In this document: positions 1-8,076 of the stretch, piece after piece
Numbering within the stretch: the stretch's first letter is position 1
How the letters are laid out: each line of letters starts with the position of its first letter
Source: Massilia sp. ST3
GTDB lineage: Bacteria > Pseudomonadota > Gammaproteobacteria > Burkholderiales > Burkholderiaceae_D
Length of the DNA stretch: 54,372 nucleotides
Direction of reading: 5' to 3'
Assembly: GCF_018119405.1 (NCBI RefSeq)
Contig: NZ_JAGPWC010000032.1
Coordinates: 1-54,372 of the forward strand
Notes under the pieces: generated by a model
What the model was told of the DNA's origin: nothing
The model's input: the letters and a program-made list of their open reading frames with translations, nothing else
Database searches by the model: none
Program-made: the position numbers and the translations under genes

Positions 1-24
1 GTGTAGGGTTTTGGGGCTGGTGGA

Positions 25-56
25 ATAAAAAAGCCGCCGGTGTTCATCCGGCGGCT
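25..56 (-). terminator. Intrinsic terminator of the OmpA-lipoprotein gene
   Basis: On the minus strand a 9-bp stem (AGCCGCCGG, loop ATGAACA, CCGGCGGCT) is followed by a run of six T. It lies about 30 bases past the stop codon at 86, the expected place for a Rho-independent terminator. Confidence 0.9.
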
Positions 57-85
57 GTCGATGCAGCGAAATGCGGACGGACCAA

Positions 86-754
86 TCAGCCCTGCGCCCG
101 CTCCGCCACATAAATCTCCACACGGCGGTTCCGCGCCCGGCCCGCATTGTCGTTGTTCGAGGCAATCGGCTCGCGCGCCCCACGGCCTTCGATCGTGATC
201 CGGTTCGGATTCACGCCGCGTCCCGCCAGATAGTCGCGGGTGCGCGCCGCGCGGTCGACCGACAGCGGCTGGTTGATGTCCGTCGTGCCGGTGCTGTCGG
301 TGTGGCCGATGATGGTCACGGTGGTGGCCGGGTTTTCCTGCAGGGTCTGGGCGAAGCGCTCCAGGACCGGCTGGAAGTTCGGCTTGATGTCGGAGCGGCC
401 GGTGTCGAAGGACACGTCGCTCGGGATTTCCAGTTTCAGGCGGTTGTCCTGGGTCTGGGTCACCTGCACGCCGGTGCCGCGCGTGGCCTGTTCCATCTGC
501 TGCTTCTGCGCTTCCATGCGCTTGGACCAGATGTTGCCGATCACCGCGCCGGCGGCGCCGCCGATGACGGCGCCGCGGGTCGCGCGGCCGCTGCCGCCGC
601 CGCTGGTGGTGCCGCCGATGATGGCGCCCAGGCCCGCGCCGATGCCGGCGCCGGTCGCGGTGCCGCGCTGGGTGGCGCTCATGTCGGCGCAGCCGGTGGC
701 GGTCAGGGCCACCAGGGCCGCGGCGACGGCCGACTTGGTCAGGGTAGTATGCAT
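86..754 (-). CDS. OmpA-family lipoprotein with glycine-zipper segment
   Basis: 222-aa lipoprotein, probably anchored in the outer membrane and binding peptidoglycan. The signal peptide ends in a lipobox (LTATGC, Cys22). A glycine-zipper stretch (about residues 32-75, GxxxG-rich) is followed by a short coiled stretch and a C-terminal OmpA-like domain (about 105-220) with GHTDSTGT, the LSVDRA element that contacts diaminopimelate, and a terminal NRRVEIYV. A GAGGAG ribosome site precedes ATG 754. This is the YiaD-like architecture. It is one of three OmpA-C proteins in the window. The architecture is clear; the specific role is not. Confidence 0.92.
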   Translation of the reverse strand: MHTTLTKSAVAAALVALTATGCADMSATQRGTATGAGIGAGLGAIIGGTTSGGGSGRATRGAVIGGAAGAVIGNIWSKRMEAQKQQMEQATRGTGVQVTQTQDNRLKLEIPSDVSFDTGRSDIKPNFQPVLERFAQTLQENPATTVTIIGHTDSTGTTDINQPLSVDRAARTRDYLAGRGVNPNRITIEGRGAREPIASNNDNAGRARNRRVEIYVAERAQG

Positions 755-773
755 AGAAGTCTCCTCAAATAAA

Positions 774-822
774 AATCCGTTTCGGAGTGGCGCCCGTTCC
801 AGGCGCGACCGCGAAACGGATT
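774..822 (-). terminator. Intrinsic terminator after the 48-aa membrane protein gene
   Basis: A perfect 11-bp inverted repeat (AATCCGTTTCG at 774-784 and CGAAACGGATT at 812-822) has a GC-rich inner hairpin. On the minus strand it runs into TTTTTATTT. It lies 36 bases after the stop at 858 and just before the OmpA gene start, so it separates the two units. It could also shape the OmpA mRNA leader. Confidence 0.8.
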
Positions 823-857
823 GGTCTTACAAAAACGGGGCGAGCATTATAGCTGCG

Positions 858-1004
858 CTATATGCCGCGCCCGCTGATCAGGCGAACCAGGATCATGATG
901 ACCGCGACCACCAGCAGGATGTGGATGAAGCCGCCGATGGTGTACGAAGTCACCAGGCCCAGCAGCCAGAGAACGATAAGAATGACGGCAATGGTGTAAA
1001 GCAT
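858..1004 (-). CDS. Small membrane protein, lmo0937/DUF5670 type
   Basis: 48-codon gene read directly from the minus strand (ATG at 1004, TAG at 858), with an AGGAG ribosome site 6 bases upstream. The product starts MLYTIAVILIVLWLLG and has two hydrophobic helices (about residues 3-18 and 27-43) joined by VTSYTIGGFIHI, ending RLISGRGI. This two-helix pattern with the central GGFIH is typical of the lmo0937-type miniproteins often found beside general-stress genes. It is predicted to sit in the inner membrane. The molecular function is unknown. It is followed by its own terminator. Confidence 0.85.
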   Translation of the reverse strand: MLYTIAVILIVLWLLGLVTSYTIGGFIHILLVVAVIMILVRLISGRGI

Positions 1005-1094
1005 AATGGTCTCCTCGACTGAGAGTCTTGCGCTGTGCGCGCTGTGATTCCAGTATGCTTGCCGCCGTGCTTGAGCACCGTTCGATGGCGTACA

Positions 1095-1319
1095 TTAAGC
1101 GCAACTTTTTTCCTCGCGCAAGCCCGGGATCCATCCCATCAGCCCCATCAGACCGGTAATCCCGATCAGGCAGGTGAGCAGGCCGCCCGCCACCAGGAAC
1201 ACGACATCGTGCGCCTGGACCGGGCCGCTTGTCTCGGACGGCGGCGTCGCCGTCAGCAGGCCGAAGCCGGTCAATACGATTCCCCAAATGATGATGCCGA
1301 TCCACGCCAGGCTGTTCAT
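1095..1319 (-). CDS. Small two-helix inner-membrane protein
   Basis: 74 aa from ATG 1319, chosen because GGGGAGAG lies just upstream; an in-frame extension to 1355 lacks such a site. Helix 1 spans about residues 4-22 (LAWIGIIIWGIVLTGFGLL), then a polar loop, then helix 2 (about 39-58), followed by MGWIPGLREEKSC. The MGWIP element after the membrane helix recurs in the glycine-zipper protein encoded just upstream (1510-2310). I do not recognise a named family. An Fnr-like palindrome at 1403-1416 lies 84 bases before the start. Confidence 0.75.
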   Translation of the reverse strand: MNSLAWIGIIIWGIVLTGFGLLTATPPSETSGPVQAHDVVFLVAGGLLTCLIGITGLMGLMGWIPGLREEKSCA

Positions 1320-1402
1320 GCTCTCTCCCCGTTGTTTTTGTTTCCGCACCGCCACTTTGTTTCAGCGTGGATCCATTTTCGGGGTAGCTCAGCAGTTCTT
1401 CC

Positions 1403-1416
1403 GTGCGCTGCCGCAC
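1403..1416. promoter_or_regulatory. Candidate operator GTGCG-CTGC-CGCAC
   Basis: Perfect 5-bp half-sites with a 4-base spacer, upstream of the 74-aa membrane protein gene. One of six similar sites in the first 19 kb. The geometry equals that of Fnr-type boxes (TTGAT-N4-ATCAA), so a Crp/Fnr-family regulator is the obvious candidate. This is inference. Confidence 0.5.
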
Positions 1417-1437
1417 ATTGCAGTTAAGAAAATATTT

Positions 1438-1501
1438 GGCCGGACTCCTTGCGGAAATCCGGCCATGTGCTAGCCATGCGGGCTGGGTCGCGCCCAGCCC
1501 G
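1438..1501 (-). terminator. Two hairpins after the glycine-zipper gene
   Basis: Directly after the stop at 1510 lies a 9-bp hairpin (1479-1487 with 1493-1501, CGGGCTGGG/CCCAGCCCG). A second hairpin (1438-1444 with 1458-1464, GGCCGGA/TCCGGCC) is followed on the minus strand by AAATATTTTC. The second resembles a weak intrinsic terminator; the first may block exonucleases. Confidence 0.55.
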
Positions 1502-1509
1502 GCGCCGCC

Positions 1510-2310
1510 TCAGGCGACCGAGCGCAGGCGGCCCTTCACGATGCGCACGCGGTCGCCGGTGCGCCATTGCGGCGCGCTGGTCTGGCGGAAGGTGCGCAGG
1601 CTGCCGTCATCCAGGCGCACCCGGATCTCGTAGCTGGTGGTGGCCTTCATGTTGCCTTCGACCTGGTTGCCGACCACCGCGCCGCCGACCGCGCCGGCCA
1701 CCGTCGCGATCTGGCGGCCGCTGCCGCCGCCGATCTGGTTGCCCAGCAGGCCGCCCAGGACGGCGCCGCCGGCCGCGCCCAGGCCGCTGCCTTCGGCGCG
1801 CTGCTTGATCGTGCGCACCGATTCCACGTTGCCGCAATTCGAGCACCAGTCGCGGCCGCTGTTGGCGGCAGCCACCTGGGTGGCCTTCTTGGCCGGCTTG
1901 CTCACAGGTTGGGGATGGATCACGGCCGGCGCCTGCTGCGGCTGGGCATAGGCCTGCGGTGCGGGCTGGGGCGGGTAAACCGGGCCTGTCTCGGGGGCAT
2001 AGCCTTGCGCATATTGCGGCGCAGGCTGGCCCGGGATGCCGGCAGCCTGCTGGGCCGGCGCCATCGGCGCCACGCCCGGCGCCGGCTGCGGCGCGCCTTG
2101 CGGCAGGCTGGCGGCCAGGGCCATGCGGTCAGCCTCGCTCAGCTGGCGGTTGGCGGTGCCGCTGATCGAGGAGGGGATCCATCCCATGATCGCGGCCGTG
2201 CCGACCAGGCAGAACAGCAGGACGGCAAGCGCAGCCAGGATCATCAGCGGATGGTGGCGGCCGCGCAGGGGTGAGCCCGGAGCGCCGGGGGTGGTCGGTG
2301 TGTTGTTCAT
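1510..2310 (-). CDS. Membrane-anchored glycine-zipper (SlyB-like) protein
   Basis: 266 aa from ATG 2310, which has AAAGGA 6 bases upstream; an earlier in-frame ATG at 2334 has no better site. One membrane helix (about residues 23-42) ends in IMGWIPSS, followed by a Pro/Gln/Ala-rich periplasmic linker (about 60-135), a glycine-zipper block with GNQIGGGSGR (about 180-220) and a C-terminal domain ending in GDRVRIVKGRLRSV. The last two parts are clearly paralogous to the lipoprotein at 10820-11287 (GNQVGSGSGR, GNRVRIVDGRVYR). It therefore looks like an envelope stress protein of the SlyB/17-kDa antigen group in which the lipid anchor is replaced by a transmembrane helix and long linker. Confidence 0.82.
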   Translation of the reverse strand: MNNTPTTPGAPGSPLRGRHHPLMILAALAVLLFCLVGTAAIMGWIPSSISGTANRQLSEADRMALAASLPQGAPQPAPGVAPMAPAQQAAGIPGQPAPQYAQGYAPETGPVYPPQPAPQAYAQPQQAPAVIHPQPVSKPAKKATQVAAANSGRDWCSNCGNVESVRTIKQRAEGSGLGAAGGAVLGGLLGNQIGGGSGRQIATVAGAVGGAVVGNQVEGNMKATTSYEIRVRLDDGSLRTFRQTSAPQWRTGDRVRIVKGRLRSVA

Positions 2311-2412
2311 GTCTTGTCCTTTCCAGTGATCCATGAAGACGGCGCCGCCGGGATGCGGGGCGCGGCTCGCCTATTCGAGCAAACATTGTCTCTAGGAACG
2401 AACTGCACTTCC

Positions 2413-2426
2413 GTGCGTCACCGTAC
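2413..2426. promoter_or_regulatory. Candidate operator GTGCG-TCAC-CGTAC
   Basis: Lies between the divergent glycine-zipper gene (start 2310) and the Crp/Fnr gene (start 2526). It differs at one base from the perfect palindrome GTGCG-N4-CGCAC. It shares the flank CTTCCGTGCG with the site at 1403. It is consistent with autoregulation of the Crp/Fnr protein, which is not demonstrated. Confidence 0.45.
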
Positions 2427-2525
2427 ATACTCGCTCGGGTTGGGCCGTTACGCTGGCCTAAATTGTTTGCAAATGTATCCGACACCGGTGCCAGCCAGCC
2501 CATGAAATCCCATCACGAGGACACG

Positions 2526-3254
2526 ATGAATTTTGCTGTGCCCCCGCAGGTCGCAGGGCACCACAGCAACCTTCTGCTTGCCGCCTTGCCGCCCCAGGAC
2601 CTGGCGCAGCTGCTGCCGTCCCTCGACCTGGTCAAGGTCGAGGTCGGCGAAGTGCTGTGCGAGGCGGGCGACCCGATCCAGCACATTTATTTCCCACACG
2701 ACTGCCTGATCTCGCTGCTCGGCGTGGCCGAGGGCCGCATGACGCTCGAGGTGGGGCAGGTGGGACGCGAAGGCATGCTCGGGGCCACCGTCGCGCTGGG
2801 CCACGACACCACCCAGGTACGCGCCATCGTGCAGCGCGCCGGCAGCGCCAGCCGCATGGACAGCGCCCGCTTCCGCGAGGAGGTGGCGCGCAATCCGGCC
2901 CTGCAGCGCGTGCTCTACCGCTACACCGACCAGCTGCTGGCGCAGGCGATCCAGATCGCCGTGTGCAGCCGCTTCCACGTGCTGGAAGCCCGTCTGGCGC
3001 GCTCGCTGCTGGTTACCCGCGACCGGCTGCAATCCGACCGCTTCCACCTGACCCACGAGTTCCTGGCGCACGCGCTTGGCGTGCGGCGCGTGGGCGTGAC
3101 CAAGGCCGCCAGCGCGCTGCAGCAGCAGGGCCTGATCGACTACAGCCGGGGCAATATCGAGATCCTCGATCCGAAGGGCCTGGCGGCGGCTTCATGCGCC
3201 TGCTACGAGATCGTGAAGGAGGCGGGAGCCTTGCCGGTGCATAGTTTCATGTAA
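2526..3254 (+). CDS. Crp/Fnr-family transcriptional regulator
   Basis: 242-aa DNA-binding regulator. The N-terminal cyclic-nucleotide-binding-like beta-roll (about residues 15-125) includes GDPIQHIYFPHDCLISLL. A long dimerisation helix (about 130-160) leads to a C-terminal winged helix with HEFLAHALGVRRVGVTKAA as the turn and recognition helix. There is no 4Fe-4S cysteine cluster like that of Fnr, and the cAMP-contact residues of Crp are not evident, so the ligand is unknown. ATG 2526 is chosen because GAGGA lies upstream; an in-frame ATG at 2502 is possible. Its place inside the stress island and the Fnr-geometry palindromes nearby make it the prime candidate regulator of the island. Confidence 0.9.
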   Translation: MNFAVPPQVAGHHSNLLLAALPPQDLAQLLPSLDLVKVEVGEVLCEAGDPIQHIYFPHDCLISLLGVAEGRMTLEVGQVGREGMLGATVALGHDTTQVRAIVQRAGSASRMDSARFREEVARNPALQRVLYRYTDQLLAQAIQIAVCSRFHVLEARLARSLLVTRDRLQSDRFHLTHEFLAHALGVRRVGVTKAASALQQQGLIDYSRGNIEILDPKGLAAASCACYEIVKEAGALPVHSFM

Positions 3255-3593
3255 ATTGATCCGCGGTTCGAGTGAACAGCGAAGCGTGTTGTAGGGTGGA
3301 CGGGTTTCCCGCCCACGCGTCCAACCATCGCATGCGCGGTCACACGACCGTAGGGTCGGCAGGTCCCCTGCCGACGCGTCCAATCACATCCTCACGAATC
3401 GCACCGCGACCGGCACCCCCGCTTGAACGCGTCGGCAGCAAAGCTGCCGACCCTACGGTTCCAGCGCCTGTGCGGCGACCCGCCGGCCGCTTGAACGCGT
3501 GGACGGCAAGCCGTCCACCCTACGGGACACCATCCGCTTACAAAAACAAACGCCCGGCCAAGCCGGGCGTTTGCCTGTCGGTGCTGTGACGGC
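3255..3593. repeat. Intergenic region with nested GTAGGG...CCCTAC palindromic elements
   Basis: Gene-free space between the convergent crp-like gene and the glycine-zipper gene at 3594. The outer element has a left arm starting GTAGGGTGGACGG (3291-3324) and a right arm ending CCGTCCACCCTAC (3491-3523). Inside it sits a second complete element with arms GTAGGGTCGGCAG (3350-3383) and CTGCCGACCCTAC (3423-3456). Each arm is itself a small hairpin ending in ACGCGT. Relatives occur at 10019, 20270 and 45535. The rest of the region is the terminator at 3548-3572. Confidence 0.85.
3548..3572 (-). terminator. Intrinsic terminator of the 73-aa lipoprotein gene
   Basis: An 11-bp stem (AAACGCCCGGC at 3548-3558 with GCCGGGCGTTT at 3562-3572) runs on the minus strand into TTTGTTTTTG, 22 bases after the stop codon at 3594. 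Confidence 0.9.
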
Positions 3594-3815
3594 TTAGTTG
3601 GTCTTCTTGACCTGGTTGCCGATCACGCCGCCCACGGCAGCGCCGCCGACGGTGCCGGCAGCGCTGCCGCCGGTCAGTGCGCCGCCGATGACCGCGCCGG
3701 CGCCGGCGCCGATGGCGGTGTTCTTGTCCTGCTGCGACATGCCCGAGCAGCCGACCAGGCCGAGGGCGGCGGTTGCCAGCGATGCGGTAACGACGATTTG
3801 TTTAATAGTCTTCAT
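3594..3815 (-). CDS. OsmB-like glycine-zipper lipoprotein
   Basis: 73-aa precursor with a signal peptide and lipobox (LGLVGC, Cys23), then a glycine-zipper helical hairpin (about residues 35-68: AIGAGAGAVIGGAL and VGGAAVGGVIGNQ). Size and layout match OsmB-type osmotically induced lipoproteins. The ribosome site is AGGAGA just before ATG 3815. The BON-domain lipoprotein gene starts at 4157 and ends 24 bases upstream, so the two are probably co-transcribed, with the terminator at 3548-3572 closing the unit. Confidence 0.85.
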   Translation of the reverse strand: MKTIKQIVVTASLATAALGLVGCSGMSQQDKNTAIGAGAGAVIGGALTGGSAAGTVGGAAVGGVIGNQVKKTN

Positions 3816-3839
3816 GGGTAGTTCTCCTATCGGTGGGTT

Positions 3840-4157
3840 CTACTTCAAGCGCAGGTCGTTCCTGACCGACTTCACGCCTTTCACGGTACGGGCAACCGTC
3901 GCTGCGGCCGCCACGCTCTCCGCCGAGCCGACGAAGCCGCTCAGCTGGACGACGCCTTGGTAGGTCTCGACATTGATTTCCGAGGCCTTCAGGTTCGGAT
4001 CCCCCACCAGCGCCGCCTTCACCCCCGCGGTAATCGCGGCATCGTCCACGATGGCGGCCACGCCGCGGCGATTGTCTGCGTCGGTGGAGGCGCACCCGGC
4101 CACCCCCGCCATTGCCAGGCAAGCCAGCAAGGTGGCGGTGGAGCCGAGGTGATGCAT
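3840..4157 (-). CDS. BON-domain lipoprotein (OsmY-like)
   Basis: 105 aa from ATG 4157, picked because GGAAA precedes it and it puts a lipobox signal peptide (MAGVAGC) at the N-terminus; longer starts would bury the signal. A single BON domain (about residues 38-105) carries DDAAITAGVKAALVGDP, a central VQLSGFVGS and terminal VKSVRNDLRLK. BON domains are thought to bind phospholipid or peptidoglycan surfaces. It is closely paralogous to the lipoprotein at 12119-12442. Likely envelope stress role, by analogy with OsmY. Confidence 0.85.
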   Translation of the reverse strand: MHHLGSTATLLACLAMAGVAGCASTDADNRRGVAAIVDDAAITAGVKAALVGDPNLKASEINVETYQGVVQLSGFVGSAESVAAAATVARTVKGVKSVRNDLRLK

Positions 4158-4281
4158 GGTGCGGTTTCCGTTCATTCCAGCGTTCAATGTTCGATGACTT
4201 GACGCCAGCATATTCCCGCACATGAATCTGATCTGTTCGACAACACACGGATGCGCCACGGATCGTCAACTCAGCGCCAAT

Positions 4282-6363
4282 TCAGCGCCGCTGAGTCTTG
4301 CCCGGCGGCGGCGCGGTCGGTTTTTCCCTGGCCTGGGCCACCAGGCGCGCGCAGTCGCTGTCCTCGCCCGGCCCCGCGTTAATCAAGGGCAGCAGAGCCG
4401 CGACCGGCGCCGCGGCCGCCGCCAGCGCCGCCGCGCCGCCTGCCTTGAGCGCCAGCACGCCCTTGTCGATCGACACATCCGGCTTCTTGAACGGGCCGCG
4501 CACATACAGCGGCGAGCGCAGCGAGAAGATGCGCAAGGCCTTGGTCTGCGGGTTGATGCGCAGGTCGAGCTGCTCGCCCGCCAGGTTGATCGCGCCGTCG
4601 ACCGTGATCAGGGCTTCCTCGGTGTCGATGACGAAGCTGCGCGTCTTGGCGATGCCGTCGGTGACGGCGAAGTCGGCCGCCACGCAATTGAGCTGTACCT
4701 GCTTGTCGCCGAACAGCTTGGTGATGATGATGTTGCCCACGTTCAGGCCGGCCATCTCGAGCAGCATCTTGCTCACCGTGCCCCGGTTGACCAGCGCCTT
4801 CAGTTCGCCGTTCGACTTGGCCAGCAGGCTGGCCACCGAATTGCCGACCGCCGACAGCTGGGCGTCGCCGTTGATCTGGCCCACCGTGGCCTGCTGGATC
4901 TGCTCGATCTGCGGGAACAGCTGCTTGATCTGGATCTTGCGTGCAGCTACCTTGGCCGTGGCCCGGATCGCGTTCTTGCCTTCGCGTGCGCTGCCGTCCA
5001 GGCGGATGGTGGAGCGGACCGTGCCGCCCGCCATGCCGAACTCGAGCGGCTCCAGGCTCAGCACCGCGTCCTGCATCTTCAGGTGGGTCGAGAGCTTGCT
5101 GATCGGAAGGGTCTTGTCGCGGATGATGCGGTCGGCGGCGTAGCGCACGTCGGCGTCGAGCACGGTCCAGCGCTCGGTCTTGAATTCTTCGACCGGCAGC
5201 ACCTTGCCCGCCGGCTGCAGGGTATCGGCATTGCGCTCCTGCTTGGCGGCATTGGAGTCGGCGCCGATCAGCGGGGCCAGGTCGGCGAACACCAGCTGCT
5301 TCGAGCGCACGTTGCCCGACAGCTTGGGCCGCTTGCCGCCGGTGACATATTCGAGGCGGCCGCCGATGTCGCTCGAGCCCACCTTGCCGGTGAAATCGTC
5401 GTAGACCCAGCGTTTGCTGTCCTCGCCCAGGGTGCCGGTCAGGCGGCCCGAGGTCGAGAACGGCCCCGTGGTCGGCAGCAGCACCTTGGTGAAATAGTAG
5501 AGCTGGTCCATGCTCGGCCCGGCCAGCTGCAGCTTGAGGTCGAGCGCCGCCAGTTTCGACGGCCGCGTCACCGTGCCCTCGACCGCGATCCGGGTCTTGC
5601 CGGAACGCATGTCCGCCTGGATGGGGTAGGGCGTGCTTTGCTGCTTGAGCGAGAGCACCGCGCCCGCCTTGCCGCCTCCCTTGACCGGCGCGCCGTTGTA
5701 GGTGCCGCTCAGGGTCCAGCCCACGCCGTACTTCGGATCCTGGTCGAGGGTGCGCACCTGGGCCGTGACGTCGGCCTTGGTGACGGCGTCCTTGATGTGC
5801 ACCACGCCGTCGGTCAGCACCACGCGTTCGAGATCCAGCTTCCAGCGCGATTCTTCCTGGTTGCGCTTGAAGGTCCAGTTGTTGTGGGTGGGATCAAGGC
5901 GCAGCAGGTCCACGCGCGGCGACTCGAAACGCAACAGCGGAATGTGGATGGTCTTGTGCAGCAGCGCGAACGGATTGAGCGAGAACGAGAACTGGCGTAC
6001 GCTGGCCATGTCGCGTACCGGCATGGTGGCGGGATTGCCCACGTACACATCGTTGGCGTAGAGATAGGGCCAGGGGATATGGTCGCGCCAGGTGCGTTCG
6101 GCCGGCGCCATCGTCTTGGCGGGGCTTTCCCACTCGACCTGCAGATTGCCGCGGATCGCGAACGGACGGTCGATGGCGTCGCTCACCCGCGTGTTGATCC
6201 ACGGCCGGGCGCGGTTCCAGTCGAAGGTCAGAATGAAGATGACGGCCAGCACCGGCAGTGCGATCGCGATGCCGAGGATGGTCAGGAGGAGCTTGTGCTT
6301 GCGGATCTTGTTCTTGCGGCCAGACTTGGCGTCGCTGGCCGCTGGCGTCGTCGATTCGGCCAT
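4282..6363 (-). CDS. AsmA-family protein
   Basis: 693 aa from ATG 6363 (AGGAAGGA ribosome site). A short cytoplasmic Lys-rich N-terminus is followed by one membrane helix (about residues 24-46, LLLTILGIAIALPVLAVIFIL) and a very long periplasmic region rich in beta structure. An AsmA signature near the start reads RPWINTRVSDAIDRPFAIRGN, and an AsmA_2-type C-terminal half contains LTGLRINPQT-like text (LDLRINPQTKALRIF). The family comprises bridge-like lipid-transfer proteins linked to outer-membrane lipid homeostasis. It is divergent from the DUF4398-OmpA pair, with a candidate operator at 6426-6439 between them. Confidence 0.88.
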   Translation of the reverse strand: MAESTTPAASDAKSGRKNKIRKHKLLLTILGIAIALPVLAVIFILTFDWNRARPWINTRVSDAIDRPFAIRGNLQVEWESPAKTMAPAERTWRDHIPWPYLYANDVYVGNPATMPVRDMASVRQFSFSLNPFALLHKTIHIPLLRFESPRVDLLRLDPTHNNWTFKRNQEESRWKLDLERVVLTDGVVHIKDAVTKADVTAQVRTLDQDPKYGVGWTLSGTYNGAPVKGGGKAGAVLSLKQQSTPYPIQADMRSGKTRIAVEGTVTRPSKLAALDLKLQLAGPSMDQLYYFTKVLLPTTGPFSTSGRLTGTLGEDSKRWVYDDFTGKVGSSDIGGRLEYVTGGKRPKLSGNVRSKQLVFADLAPLIGADSNAAKQERNADTLQPAGKVLPVEEFKTERWTVLDADVRYAADRIIRDKTLPISKLSTHLKMQDAVLSLEPLEFGMAGGTVRSTIRLDGSAREGKNAIRATAKVAARKIQIKQLFPQIEQIQQATVGQINGDAQLSAVGNSVASLLAKSNGELKALVNRGTVSKMLLEMAGLNVGNIIITKLFGDKQVQLNCVAADFAVTDGIAKTRSFVIDTEEALITVDGAINLAGEQLDLRINPQTKALRIFSLRSPLYVRGPFKKPDVSIDKGVLALKAGGAAALAAAAAPVAALLPLINAGPGEDSDCARLVAQAREKPTAPPPGKTQRR

Positions 6364-6425
6364 GGCGGGTCCTTCCTGTAGAGGGATTATTGGGCCGAGC
6401 GTAGCGCAAGGCGCGGCGTACTGAT

Positions 6426-6439
6426 GTGCGGTGCCGCAC
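6426..6439. promoter_or_regulatory. Candidate operator GTGCG-GTGC-CGCAC
   Basis: Perfect palindromic half-sites with a 4-base spacer. It lies between the AsmA gene (start 63 bases away) and the divergently transcribed DUF4398 gene (start 104 bases away). Member of the six-site set described under findings. Confidence 0.5.
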
Positions 6440-6542
6440 GCACCCCGGAGCCTTCGCCAGGGCAATGTGCGCCAGCGAACCGATCTCATCCGATAACAGG
6501 TTTATAACGTTGTCTAACCCTTTCTTCAACCAGGAGACTGCG

Positions 6543-6980
6543 ATGGACAAGAATCATCCGATGACTCAACTGGCCCGCCTCGGCTGCCTGTGCGCGGTGC
6601 TGGCGCTGACGGCCTGCGCCAGCGAGCAGAAAGCCCCGGCCACCGCGGACGTCGCGGTATCGCGCAACGCCGTCGAGAACGCCGTATCGGCCGGCGCCGC
6701 CGAGCTGGCGCCGGAAGAAATCAGCGCCGCGCGCGACAAGATGCTGCGCGCCAACCAGGCGCTGGCCGCCAAGGACTACAAGCTGGCGCGCGAACTGGCA
6801 ATCCAGGCCCAGGCCGACGCCAAGCTGGCCCAGAGCAAGGCCCGTTCCGCCAAGGCCAACGCCGCCTCGAACCAGCTGAACGAAGACCTGCGCGTGCTGC
6901 GCGAAGAGGTCGACCGCGCCAATGCGGGCGCCACCCAGATGGGCACCAGCCAGACCGGCACCACCCAGCAGCAGCAATAA
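6543..6980 (+). CDS. DUF4398-domain lipoprotein
   Basis: 145 aa from ATG 6543 (AGGAGA 6 bases upstream). The signal peptide ends at a lipobox (LALTAC, Cys22). The mature part is an Ala-rich helical DUF4398 domain (about residues 40-105, with EEISAARDKMLRANQALAAKDY and ARELAIQAQADAKLAQSKA) plus a Gln/Thr-rich tail (GTSQTGTTQQQQ). It is the first gene of a pair with the DUF4398-OmpA protein downstream, whose N-terminal half carries the same type of helical repeat. Likely a periplasmic or outer-membrane-attached structural protein; the function is unknown. Confidence 0.85.
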   Translation: MDKNHPMTQLARLGCLCAVLALTACASEQKAPATADVAVSRNAVENAVSAGAAELAPEEISAARDKMLRANQALAAKDYKLARELAIQAQADAKLAQSKARSAKANAASNQLNEDLRVLREEVDRANAGATQMGTSQTGTTQQQQ

Positions 6981-7091
6981 AGCAGAGCGGTAACCGCTGA
7001 AAACAAGCCGAGCGGCAAGCACGGAAGCGCTTGCCTTGCCGCGATCCATGCGTCCGCGCCCATGGCGCCCGAACAAGAAGAGGACCAGACC

Positions 7092-8015
7092 ATGAACAAC
7101 CGTAAGCCCGTGATCTCGATGCTGGCCGCCGCCGTGCTGGCCGTTGCCTGCGCCAGCGCCCCGGTGACCACCCCGACCCTCGACCAGGCCAGGGCCGACT
7201 TCGTCGCCGCCAACAACAACCCGCAGATCGCGACCCACGCGCCGCTCGAGTTCAAGGCCGCCAGCGATGCGCTCGACCAGGCCAATTCGGCCGCGGCGCG
7301 CCGCGAGAGCCTGAGCGACATCGACCGCCTGGCCTATGTGGCCAAGCAGAAGATCGCCACCGCCCAGGAAGTCGCCAAGGCCAAGGCCGCCGAGGCCGAC
7401 ATCGCCAACGCCTCGCGCGAACGCGACGCCGTGCGCCTGGAAGCCCGCACTGCCGAAGCCGACCGCGCCAAGCGCGACGCCGAGGCCGCCCAGGCCCAGG
7501 CTGCATCGGCCCAGCAGCAGGCCGCGCAAGCCCAGGCCCAGGCCCAGGCCGCCCAGGAGCAGAACGCGGCCCTGGCCCAGCGCGCCGCCCAGCTCGAGGC
7601 CCTGCTGGTCGAACTGCACGCGGTCAAGACCGAGCGCGGCTACGTGGTCACCATCGGCGACGTGCTGTTCGGCACCGACAAGTCGAGCCTGACGCCGAAC
7701 GGCATGTCGACCCTGCGCAAGCTGGCCGACGTGATGGCGCAGAACCCGAACCGTACCGTGCTGGTCGAAGGGTTTACGGACAGTGTCGGCAGCGAGACCT
7801 ACAACCAGGAGCTGTCGCAGCGGCGCGCCAATGCCGTGGCCACGGCGCTCGGCTCGCTCGGCGTGCCGCGCGACCGCATCGCCATGCGCGCCTATGGCGA
7901 AGCCTTCCCGGTGGCCTCGAACGACACGGCCTCGAACCGCCAGCTGAACCGCCGGGTCGAGATCGTGCTGTCCAACGAAGGCGCGCAGATTCCGCCGCGC
8001 TCGGCCGGGCGCTGA
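7092..8015 (+). CDS. DUF4398-OmpA fusion lipoprotein
   Basis: 307 aa from ATG 7092. The N-terminal signal has a VACASAP lipobox-like end. It is followed by a DUF4398 helical region (about residues 30-95), an Ala/Gln-rich coiled coil (about 95-170, many AQAQAQ repeats) and a C-terminal OmpA-like domain (about 180-295) with FGTDKSSLTPNG, GFTDSVGSETYNQELSQRRA and NRRVEIVLSNEG. The coiled coil would span the periplasm between the membrane anchor and peptidoglycan. It lies 111 bases downstream of the DUF4398 lipoprotein; an inverted repeat GGCAAG...CTTGCC sits in that gap (about 7013-7036). Confidence 0.9.
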   Translation: MNNRKPVISMLAAAVLAVACASAPVTTPTLDQARADFVAANNNPQIATHAPLEFKAASDALDQANSAAARRESLSDIDRLAYVAKQKIATAQEVAKAKAAEADIANASRERDAVRLEARTAEADRAKRDAEAAQAQAASAQQQAAQAQAQAQAAQEQNAALAQRAAQLEALLVELHAVKTERGYVVTIGDVLFGTDKSSLTPNGMSTLRKLADVMAQNPNRTVLVEGFTDSVGSETYNQELSQRRANAVATALGSLGVPRDRIAMRAYGEAFPVASNDTASNRQLNRRVEIVLSNEGAQIPPRSAGR

Positions 8016-8076
8016 GGCGGGGACCGCCCGGGCAGGCATGGCGCCGCCCGGGCACACTGAAACATAAGGACCGACT

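Noticed and set aside
3291..3523. CRISPR-like array in the repeat region after the crp-like gene
   Set aside because: The units are inverted hairpin pairs, not direct repeats with unique spacers, and there are no cas genes.
4222..6381. A 719-codon plus-strand open frame opposite the AsmA gene
   Set aside because: It is an antisense shadow. The protein is rich in Arg/His/Ala with no domains, while the minus strand encodes a clear AsmA-family protein with a ribosome site.
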